Below are positions 56,048-64,000 of a stretch of DNA of 64,000 nucleotides, in pieces (the stretch's first letter is position 1; each line of letters begins with the position of its first letter). Under the pieces are notes generated by a model, which was not told the origin of the DNA, did not search any database, and saw only the letters and a list, made by a program, of their open reading frames with translations. The translations under genes and the position numbers were made by a program. Source of the stretch: Omphalotus guepiniiformis (Eukaryota > Basidiomycota > Agaricomycetes > Agaricales > Omphalotaceae); contig JAQOOI010000022.1 in the NCBI GenBank assembly GCA_028554645.1, positions 1,798,001-1,862,000 of the forward strand, given 5' to 3'.

Positions 56048-57748
56048 ATGCTCAGCACTGGATGGTCCCGTTTAACTCTTTCTCTCAACAACGGGCATAT
56101 ACCCAACTCTCTTTCACTGTCTGCTATCTTGCAGAATGCTGCAGGTCAAGCTTGGACGCGCTGTGCGAAGAGAGGTCGCCGCAACAGCACAGGACCTGTG
56201 ACATTGCGCGATGACACGCCCAGAACCTCTGAATCTGCTCACTGCGAGTCTCCGGATTATGAGTTGAGCATATTCTTAGTGAAACTAACTCTTCTTTGAC
56301 GCGTATTGTACAGGTTGGGTCTCGGGTGCGCTCGGACGCTTGGACGACATGGCCAGCCTACTCAGTCTTCACATGCAATTCATGCAGTGTCTCCGCCAAG
56401 GCTTGGAATAAGTGTCCATCATGTTGATCCAAGCACCCTCACCGAAAATGACATGAGTTACGCCAACCCTGGGCGTTTACCCTTTTCTGAACCGACCGAA
56501 TCGCTGGGGGAGGGTGATAATTTCTGGACGCCTTGCTACTGGGGCGACCCAAGCTTAGTTTTCCCCGGAAGCAGAAGACCATCATTCAAGTCAACTCCGT
56601 TATTTCTTCCCGTAGCGGCGACCCGAAATATACTGTATCGCAATCTCCTTCAACTGTCGTACCGAAATCCCCCTCCATCCCTTCCTCAGCTTATTGACTA
56701 TCACGAATTCCACCCTGAAACACGCTCGACGCGTTCATATAACTTTCTAATTAGCATCGCCATTCGATGCGCTGCTTTCGGTAGCGTTCAGTGGCTACTG
56801 GAGTCCATGGCAGCCGCTAACATCGTGCAAAATATGGAGACCCGAAAATTAGTCATTCGCTGGCTGATATACACTGGCAACTGGGAACGCGCATGGCAAT
56901 CCCTGACTGAGGATGGAGAACAAATTGAATTTGTTCCAAACCACAACGGGAACAGTGGCGGTAGGTCTGCCTGGCCCGACTTTATTTGGTTAGAGTTCTT
57001 CAAGACTCTAAGAAGAGGTGCAATGCCCATGCCAAAACGTCGGCAGCGGGAAATCGAGGTTCCGCGTGCAGAGCCACTCCTGCTCTATGCAGAACGTTTC
57101 CTGCTTCTTATGCAACATCGACCATCTACGTCGCTATTTTCAAGTTCACGGATAATACAAGTCGTTGTAAATGCGCTGCTCCAGCTCGAGAAGCAAGAGC
57201 ATGCCCTGAAGCTAACCGAGGCATATCTAAACACTCTACCATTACACCTCAGTCGTAGACGCGCCTCTGGTTGCATGGATGTACTTCATCTATGGCTTGT
57301 CTTTGGATCACGAGAAAAGGGCTTGCGGAGATTCCAGGCACACCGGAGAATTCTCATGTCTCTACTAGCGTTGCATCCTTCACTGAAACCAAACCCCACC
57401 ACGCTATTCTTACTTCTTGGAAGCTTGTATGGCGTACGACGAAGCGGTGCGCTTGCACTTGAAGTCCTTGCCAGTTCGAGACGGCGGTGGGGTGAGGCGA
57501 TCATCGACAACCGGGTAAGGAGACGAGTGGCGTCACTTGCTTTGAAGGAGGGGCGTTTAGACATAGCAAACAAGGTCATCCCCATGAAAAAGAGGCGGAC
57601 GACGACGAAAATGGTGGCTAACATGGCGCGGGTTGCCCGGCGACCACGGCAAGGGGACATGTATCAAAAAAGAGGGCGAGAAGTGTTTCTTTGGCATCGG
57701 TTGCTGAAACGAAGAAAGAAAGTGGAAGTAATGCACGGAATAGACTGA
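56048..57748 (+). CDS. Orphan helical protein, possibly mitochondrial (PPR/TPR-like)
   Basis: Two exons, 56048-56262 and 56314-57748 (549 aa). The N-terminus (MLSTGWSRLTLSLNNG) is basic and could be a mitochondrial presequence. From about residue 190 the sequence looks like a run of amphipathic helices: YNFLISIAIRCAAFGSVQWL, RKLVIRWLIYTGNWERAWQ, AEPLLLYAERFLLLMQ, IIQVVVNALLQLEKQEHALK, ALALEVLASSRRRWGEA. This resembles helical-repeat (PPR/TPR) proteins of fungal mitochondria, but no repeat consensus is clear. The C-terminal 60 residues are strongly basic (MKKRRTTTKMV, RPRQGDMYQKRGRE), suggesting RNA contact. The intron choice (donor at 56263, 51 nt) is the one that keeps frame; the first exon is less certain than the second. 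I do not recognise the family. Confidence 0.65.
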
Positions 57749-58368
57749 TGATAAACAATTTGGAAAAACGATGCTCAGCGACTCAAGCCTATGTGAGAGG
57801 AGGTACACTTGGTTCGTTCGGGCCCGTTGGATGGTGCTGACGTAAGTAGACCGCCAATTTAACGGATAATTCGATGTCAGAACGATCTGCGCTTGTCTGG
57901 TGAAATGCACGGTACCGCTGGAAGGAAGGCAGCTAGTGATGATAGAGACAAGTGGAAAGACTTATACGGCCGGATACACGCAGTTCAACAAGAAGTATTG
58001 CATCTCGTCTCAATCTAATCCAGCCTGAAAAGGCACTTGCTGACTCGAAGACGTGAAAGAAGCTCACTGCAGGACTTGGCCGACCTTTTCGTGATCCTGA
58101 GCGACTGATACCCGCTGCCGCACTGTGCGATCTACGCCAACCCACCTGCGATTTCTACGGGACGGAGATCACATTGCTATCTTGCTCTCTGTCAATTTTC
58201 GTTCGAAATGTCTCGACCTCGAAAACTTTGGCATTTTTCTTTTATTTCATGTCGGTCCTGAGCTTCAGTGGTAAGATGAAGGTATTTAAAGGTCCCAAGT
58301 TCGTTCTCTGGTGCTGCAGCTTCAAGCTTCTACATTCCCCCTAGTTTTTACTCACTTTATTCATCGCG
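57749..58368. other. Intergenic before the Rex4-like gene
   Basis: 620 bp. A TATTTAAA element at 58283-58290 lies about 80 bp before the ATG at 58369 and may be the core promoter. Short frames on both strands have no family features. Confidence 0.4.
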
Positions 58369-59298
58369 ATGTCTACTAACAAGCAATTCTACGCCATCTC
58401 CTGCATAAACGTTGGAGTTGGCCCAGGAGGGACCACGTCCATGCTCGCGTAAATCACCTAGAGTTTCTCTTTTTGACGCGTCATTTTTTCCTGACTGGTT
58501 TCTTTCATCTCAAGGCGTATCGCTATTGTTGACTATCGAGGTCAAACCATTCTCGATACGTATGTTGCACCGACCATGAAGGCATTACCACGTTCACTTG
58601 GTCACTATTTTCTCGATACTTACCACCAATTATGGATAGGTGACTGACTACCGTACTGCTACGACTGGGATTGAACCCGCGCATTTGACGGGCCGTGAGT
58701 GTTTCCTTTCTTTGCGCTATGATTACATATTCAAGGGTTACGGTCAGGAAACGCTGCTGCCTTCAATGCTGTCCAGCAGCATGTTGCCAATGTGATCAAG
58801 GGAAACATTCTTGTCGGGCATAGTCTCTGGAATGACCTTTCAGGTATGCTTGCAATGGTTCCAATTTCGCTCGAACCCTTGCTGAAATCTTTCTCGGTCA
58901 GTTCTCGGCATTCCTCACTCTGCGGCGGACACTCGAGATGTGGCCCTCTATCAGGTAACTCTTAACGCAAGCGCCGTTAATTCAAAGTTAATCGTCTTTG
59001 CCTTTGCCAGCCCTTTAGAAACGCACTTCGTTCACCAAACCACATTGTCGGTCTGCAAACTTTGGCGTGGCAGCTGATGCGCCGTCGATGCCAAGAAAGC
59101 GAGCAGAATCCGGTGAGTCGAGCTTGAAAACGTATACATACTGTCCGACTTACAGAGTGCCTATGCCCATCCCAGCTCGAGAATGCTAGAGTTTGCATGG
59201 ACCTGTATCGTTCTGATCCGGAGTGGGAAAACGCCGTTAGAGAGGGGCGTTGGCCGAGTCAGCTCCCACCTAGCTCGTTCTCGCGCTGCTACGTGTAG
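58369..59298 (+). CDS. Rex4-like 3'-5' exonuclease-fold protein lacking catalytic residues
   Basis: Small DEDDh exonuclease-fold protein of the Rex4/ISG20 type. Seven exons: 58369-58448, 58515-58581, 58640-58694, 58736-58843, 58902-58954, 59011-59112, 59176-59298 (195 aa). The fold is recognisable: FYAISCINVGVGPGG matches the ExoI block (normally A-I-D-C-E-M-V-G), then LARIAIVDYRGQTILDTYV, VTDYRTATTGIEPAHLTG, ILVGHSLWNDLSVLGIPH (ExoII) and LENARVCMDLYR (ExoIII). Asp and Glu of ExoI are Ser and Ile, and the ExoIII His/Asp are missing (Asn in place of Asp). Only the ExoII Asp remains, so it is probably inactive. The intron 58582-58639 starts GC. The last acceptor (59175) was chosen because it restores LENAR; the upstream AG gives a different tail. 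Confidence 0.82.
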
Positions 59299-60052
59299 AG
59301 GTCCAAGCTCAAGGTTGTCCTCGTTATTCTTGATTAGACGCAATTACTACTACTAGATATATCTTTACTGTTAATATGGAGTTCGTAATAAAGTATGTTA
59401 GATCGTTTAATACTATATACTTAATACTGTGTACCTAACATCAGGTCTTCCGAGAACTTTTGAGAATAAGCAAGTTGAGAAGCAAAAGCTTCGAGCTTCA
59501 CAATTCAGTTGCCCTGATCTTGATTTCGGAATACACATGAGCAATGCATCATATCGAGTACTATGTCCACCATATCGGGTCGGGAATCTCCATCCTGATG
59601 TGAAGAATTCGTTGCGCAATCTTCATCCGACTTGGGATCTTCTTACGCGCAGATCTACTCATGGATGTCTGTGCCTAAGAGATTCCGCTAACTCAGGGAC
59701 TTGACAAACAGTCGGAGCCGACATTCTGCAGAGGGACGGCCTACAAGTACCCAACTTACAGACCTCGTCTTGGACGACTGGAAAACAGAAAAACAAACTT
59801 TGTTCTGAGATGCAACCGGACATTGCGTTAAACTTACAGGAGCTCTTGCCTAAAGCTTGTTCGACTTCACCTCGTGCCTCTAAAATATTCTGTCAACTTT
59901 ACGCGCGATTCACGCCTCCACTGATATCATCGTACGGATCGGAAACCCAAATCCACCGACTTTTGAATTCGGAAACGATCAACGTCTTTAGCTTCTAACA
60001 AGTCATCGCAAGTCGAACGGACACTCAACCAAAGTCAAAGTATCTAGATTAT
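59299..60052. other. Intergenic, 754 bp, no gene seen
   Basis: Between two convergent genes. AT-rich with short repeats of tacta and atac (59340-59440). The frame 59429-59704 lacks an identifiable domain. Possibly a gene relic; I cannot support a call. Confidence 0.4.
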
Positions 60053-61622
60053 CTAAGAGTGTCGCGTCTGAATACACAGTCAGCCCGTGTTTTCAAATAG
60101 AGTTGTTCAAAGAAACAGACCTTTTCAGCGCCAAGAACTCTCATCAGTCCTTCATACACAAAGAATGCACATGCGTTGACCGGGAAAGCTCGTAAAAGGC
60201 ATGGTCCTAATCCTCGAAAGAAGCCTGCAGCTCCGTCTTGTGCGTGTATCGTCCGTACCGTGCGCAGAAAAGATGGCTTTGAACCGAGTTCAGCGGGCGA
60301 AGAAGGGAAAGGCGATGGATAGGGAAAAGCCATCATTCGACTGCCAAAGAGATATAGTCGCCCATAAGTTTACTTCGGGTGCGCAGGAATAGGCAAGACG
60401 CATACTTTTTCACGTTGTCGGCGGGAATAGCCATCATCCAAAACGCAAAAGAACCTAGTCCTCCTGATAGAAAATTGGCTGCACCAGTACTCATCTAGAT
60501 GATTTACAAGGGGTCGAAGATCCGAGCAAATTTAAGCATGATGAAACGTGACTGACTTGAAATACTCCGTTCGGACTTGTGAATGTTCGCATGAGTGCCT
60601 GAAGAAACACTCAATTCACAATCACCCTGAGAATCGACATGTAGTTCACCTCAAAAGATAAAAACATCCAAAAGAAATTGCTACGGAAGGCGATACTTCC
60701 TGTAAGCCCTGCCCAGAGACCCAAAGGGCCTTGCACACGGTATACTTTGCGAATGCAATCTATCGGGCCCCGAAACTGTCGTTCGGACGCTAATCTTTGA
60801 GACTGCAGCTGCAACTTGACTAGATCTCATGTTCGTCAATCTCATCAAAAGCACAATGAAAGCACAAGACCTTTGATATGCTCAATAGGAGTAGCAAGGA
60901 TGGTACTTGCAATGTCCATGAATACAAATGACAACAATAACCTGAATCACTTCACCTGGTCACGCCTGCAAAAAGGCCTGCAATACCATGGCCGAATAAA
61001 GTAAGTCGCGGTATTCCAGTGCCAGGAGTAGGTTCCGTCATTCCGTGCCGTATAAGAAACAGGCGATAATTATGCAATGAACCCAGTAATAGAGAGTCAA
61101 TTGCTGCCCAACCAACGGCAGGTGGTGTTGCTCCTTTATAAAGAGCCAAAGGACCCTTGTTGAATCGTAAACCAAGCACTTTTGACATTGAAACATTCTC
61201 TACAAACCTCGTTTCGAACAATTTTGAAAAAAGCATCAAATGCTCCGCGATACGCATCAGGAGCGCATTGTAAACGGGTTTTGATAGTGTCAAAGCTAAT
61301 TCGGGTACAGGTAAGACGTTGACGTCTGTAGGCACAACTGGCAATTTATCTGAGGTCAGCATAGTCATATTGAGAAGAGATTGCACATACAGTACTCGGT
61401 CTCACACACCCGTGCCCTACTGTTACCTGATATGGCAAGAAGAATGAATAATTAGATGAAAAATTGATGATTGAGGGGTACGAACTTTGGTCAAGCCTAG
61501 CGGGATAGACGTCAACAAGACAAGAAAGCGAAGCGAGAAAAGCACGAACCACTGCCAACGCCTGCAAGAGCACCAACGACACGAATGTGGTTGCTGTTTG
61601 ACAGATGTTCATTAGCGGACAT
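60053..61622 (-). CDS. Mitochondrial carrier (SLC25) family protein
   Basis: Inner-membrane metabolite carrier; substrate unknown, general similarity to the carnitine/Ymc-type group. Eleven exons: 61622-61553, 61496-61486, 61426-61410, 61295-61208, 61155-60956, 60905-60871, 60819-60650, 60598-60557, 60494-60406, 60340-60121, 60067-60053 (318 aa). Three repeats are visible through their signatures: GFDTIKTRL (first Pro replaced by Gly), ATPIEHIKVKLQLQ and AIPADNVKNRMM. Matrix-helix motifs include YKGATPPAVGWAAIDSLLLGSLHNYRLF, LWAGLTGSIAFRSNFFWM, GFFRGLGPCLLRAFPVNACAFFVYE. Exons 2, 3 and 11 are 11, 17 and 15 nt. The intron before FDTIK is 114 nt, twice the usual, so a hidden micro-exon with the missing Pro is conceivable but I did not find one. 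Confidence 0.88.
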
Positions 61623-61783
61623 GACCGTACGAACGGTGCAAAGAAATTTAGGTAGCTGTCTACTGTATGTGTCACCCAGTTCGGTCAACCGGGCCGAGTA
61701 GAGTGTCACGTGCATGTCACGTGTACAGATCAGTACGTGTCGTCCGAGACGTCCGAGTAACGAGTTCCTCGCCAACTCACATC
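61623..61783. promoter_or_regulatory. Divergent promoter: carrier / RING-CH gene
   Basis: 161 bp between the start codons. It contains the short repeats cacgtgcatgtcacgtg (about 61708-61724), which include two CACGTG E-box-like hexamers 9 bp apart. Such hexamers are binding sites for bHLH factors in fungi. Confidence 0.45.
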
Positions 61784-62748
61784 ATGCCAGACGAGGACGA
61801 GAAGCAATGCCGAATATGTCTCGACGGTGTAACTGCAGAGCTTGAGCTAGGCAGACTCATCCGTCCATGTCTATGCAAGGGTTCTATCAGTGCAAGTTTC
61901 CTTTTGTCCTTGCATTTGTCCTTCTTCACAGGTCTCTCTCTCTAGTACGTTCATGTAAAGTGCTTACAGAGATGGAGAAATAGCTCTCCAAATCAGTCTG
62001 CCTTCTTCTCATGTCCTCAGTGTCACTACCGCTATCGTTTCTCACGTACTAAAGCTCTTGGAATTGCCACCAATCCTTGTACGTAGTTACGGTTCTCCAT
62101 CACTCATTTCTCTCTAATACACTCTTTCAGTCATCGTTGGAGGTTTATCAGCCTTCATATTCACTTTGATTACTCTCTTGTCGTCGTTTGTAACAACGTA
62201 CCTCTTGGCTTACTTCCAAGGACCATCAAGTTCTAGCTTTTATCTCTCGACCTCCTCGTATTTTTTCTTTGATCCTACAGAGGTGATCCATGATCTCGTC
62301 AAAGCTGCCTTACGCATACTTCAGGATCAGGATAGCAGCATACTGGACGCCGAGTCTATCTTGTCTGCTACCCAGCATCCGATTCCAGTCTCCGATATTC
62401 CGAGGCCTGGTTTCCTGAAACGCTTTGTGCAGCGCTTCGTCATTGGATTGCCTCTCGTCGGGGCAGGATCCCTCCTTCACATGTTACTTTCCGCCCCATT
62501 GATTGGGCCTGTGCACTGGTTAGCCCGGTACCGAGGGAATCGAAGACGGAACAATGATACTCGGGACATCTCAGCACTCATCATCACCGTCCTAATTGTC
62601 TTGGGTGCTGCAAGGTCAGCTTACCTCTTTTTATTTTTGGTCTCTGCTCATCTTTGTCAGAGCATTGTATGCGGTATATCGACTTACCGAACGCATGACA
62701 AAGAGAATACTCTTACGAGCAGAAGATGCAATCTTGGAAGTCAATTAA
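61784..62748 (+). CDS. RING-CH (RINGv/MARCH-type) membrane E3 ligase
   Basis: Predicted membrane-bound ubiquitin ligase of the RING-CH family. Four exons: 61784-61891, 61946-62078, 62131-62614, 62661-62748 (270 aa). The C4HC3 zinc pattern is complete: CRICLD, RPCLCKGS, YVHVKCLQRW, FFSCPQCHYRY. Two or three hydrophobic segments follow (VIVGGLSAFIFTLITLLSSF, LPLVGAGSLLHMLLSAPLIG, LIITVLIVLGAA), then the C-terminal LYAVYRLTERMTKRILLRAE. The first intron starts GC with an otherwise perfect donor (GCAAGT) and splits the RING between GSIS and YVHV. All other junctions are GT-AG. It converges on the NUP155 gene with 115 bp between stops. Confidence 0.93.
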
Positions 62749-62863
62749 AGTGCACGATAGTTTGTGTACAGGTCCGTGTAACAAGATACTTGTTACGGAC
62801 AGTAAGATTTATCCTAATATGTACACTACTGCCTAGCAATCAATACCACTCCCTACTGAGTGT

Positions 62864-64000
62864 TCACCAATTTCGTCGTAGTTGCCGTTTAACGGCTTCA
62901 TACTTGGCTTTAGTTTCACCACGGTCCGGGTGCAACTCCGCAACATACTGGTCTACAGCTAGATCTATCCGACTCACAGGGAACTCGCCTCGTCCCACAG
63001 ATGAATTTGGTCTCTTGGCCTCCTCAAGCCAATCAGAGAGAAGTACTGCAATGTCCGAAGATATTGCTTGAACGTTTGCTTGAGCATTAAATGGAGGGAT
63101 CTAATCAGGTTGTAAGGTGTGATGGCTTTGAACTAGAGCTAAGGCCCAACTAAAAAACTTACGTGAGATTCATACATTTCGTGAAATGCATCCCATATCT
63201 CTGAAAAGGGCACGCCACATTGTACTAGTACTCTCGGCGCCCACCCATATGGTAAGACTTGTTTCCTGTCTAAAGCGAACCGCACCAGAAAATCTGTGAC
63301 AAGACCTGACGACCAAACTATGAGTTTGATATCCTTGAACAGCCAAACAGTAACACTCACGAAGGGGGAAGGCAGACTCCGATGGATGGAATCTTTGGCC
63401 TAATGGTACGACTTTTGCTACGACGTGGTCCGCTTGCGCTAGTTGATCCACATTCTCTTCGGCGACTGCAAGAAAAGTGAGCACAATACGAAAACTTCGA
63501 ACCATTGAACGCACTCTGTTCAAATATTTGACTCCATATTTGACGAAGGATGACATCGTCACGATGTTCAGAAACGTGTAAGCAAAGCAATTTGAGCGCC
63601 GGGAGATCAAAAGGCAATGCATAATCTTGAAACAGCTAAATTGCCGAAGAGCGAGAAATTTGAGGACAGACAACAAGCCAACTTCGCAAGCTTACCTCTG
63701 ACATCGTGAATAATCTCTTGGAAAGAGCATTGATTCGTCTTCCAACTTCCAGTGCATCATTCACATGTGGTAGTAGAGTGTGATATATTTCCAATTGCAC
63801 TTGTGCGACCTCTAGTTTTTCTTCCAAATCTGTCAGGAAAGCGATAGCAGTTTCGTGTCGACCTCCCGCAGAGACGGGGTGCGATTTCGCATTGCCGACA
63901 GCTAGTGTTAGATATTCTAATCGATTGTCCAAATGTAGTTCAAAGCTATGTGAAACGTCAGTATAAACTGCCCAGTAGTTTGAGTGAATCAACATACTCG
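62864..64000 (-). CDS. Nucleoporin NUP155/NUP170 family, C-terminal part (5' end beyond the window)
   Basis: Large inner-ring nucleoporin (Nup155 in animals, Nup157/Nup170 in yeast). Only the C-terminal ~280 residues are in the window, on exons 63945-63696, 63635-63515, 63465-63361, 63305-63163, 63100-62864; bases 63998-64000 are the end of a further exon. Recognisable blocks: RLEYLTLAVGNAKSHPVSAG, GRHETAIAFLTDLEEKLEVA, LEIYHTLLPHVNDALEVGRR, INALSKRLFTMSELFQDYAL, HVSEHRDDVILRQIWSQIFE, VPLGQRFHPSESAFPL, VTDFLVRFALDRK and the C-terminal EAVKRQLRRNW. All five introns seen are GT-AG. The gene adds to the nuclear-transport genes here (importin alpha, Mtr10). Confidence 0.92.

Noticed and set aside
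58660..58690. tRNA T-arm-like sequence (gggattgaacccgc)
   Set aside because: It encodes the conserved TTGIEPAH motif of the Rex4-like protein; no cloverleaf or anticodon arm surrounds it.
1..64000. CRISPR arrays, insertion sequences, bacterial operons, LTRs
   Set aside because: Searched by eye: no repeat-spacer arrays, no terminal inverted repeats with transposase, no long direct repeats; all gene structures are eukaryotic.

Overview
The window looks like nuclear DNA of a basidiomycete fungus, most likely an Agaricomycete. About 33 protein genes fill 64 kb. Almost all are split by introns of about 45-65 nt with GT...AG ends, CTRAY-like branch sites and many tiny exons. The gene set includes a fungal CSL factor, a Cas1-type polysaccharide O-acetyltransferase, a Bck1-type MAPKKK with an N-terminal RA-like domain, and a type II DXD glycosyltransferase. 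I saw no rRNA, tRNA, CRISPR array, transposase or reverse transcriptase. The assignment rests on protein families and gene structure, not on a database search.

Layout, left to right. 1-12 kb: the 3' end of an unknown gene, a CSL transcription factor, pyruvate kinase, a membrane glycosyltransferase, ribulose-phosphate 3-epimerase (minus), a small secreted, probably GPI-anchored protein, and 1.4 kb without a convincing gene. 12-30 kb: cytochrome c oxidase subunit VIa (minus), proteasome subunit Rpn2, a D-2-hydroxyacid dehydrogenase, importin alpha, Lsm5 and mitochondrial ribosomal protein bS16m, then a minus-strand block of an ACBP-ankyrin protein, succinyl-CoA ligase alpha, the Mtr10/transportin-SR importin and a Cdc3-type septin. 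30-45 kb: a hypothetical protein, a nitrilase, mS35, a CXXC zinc protein (CZIB/DUF866), a very finely split IQ-motif protein, Bck1, Gid8 and Rrp15. 45-64 kb: an ankyrin-DIL protein, a rhomboid protease, Cas1, Sts1/Cut8, an orphan helical protein, a Rex4-like protein that lacks its catalytic residues, a mitochondrial carrier, a RING-CH membrane protein, and the 3' part of the NUP155/NUP170 nucleoporin.

Most genes are unrelated housekeeping functions. Three loose themes recur: nuclear transport (importin alpha, Mtr10, NUP155), proteasome and ubiquitin biology (Rpn2, Sts1, Gid8, RING-CH), and mitochondrial function (COX VIa, LSC1, bS16m, mS35, a carrier). Neighbours are often head-to-head with 100-220 bp between start codons.

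The most interesting signal is in gene structure. Several genes can only be read in frame if exons of 4, 5, 8, 9, 10, 11, 13, 15, 17 or 20 nt are accepted; the IQ-motif gene has 15 exons, eight of them 27 nt or shorter. Five introns use GC-AG ends. A handful of further introns have no GT-AG solution that gives the expected family sequence, and their ends carry short direct repeats. One Rpn2 intron lies exactly at a 23-bp tandem duplication of coding sequence and looks like a recent intron gain. Exon coordinates were placed by hand from splice motifs, reading frame and remembered family motifs; transcript data would be decisive.
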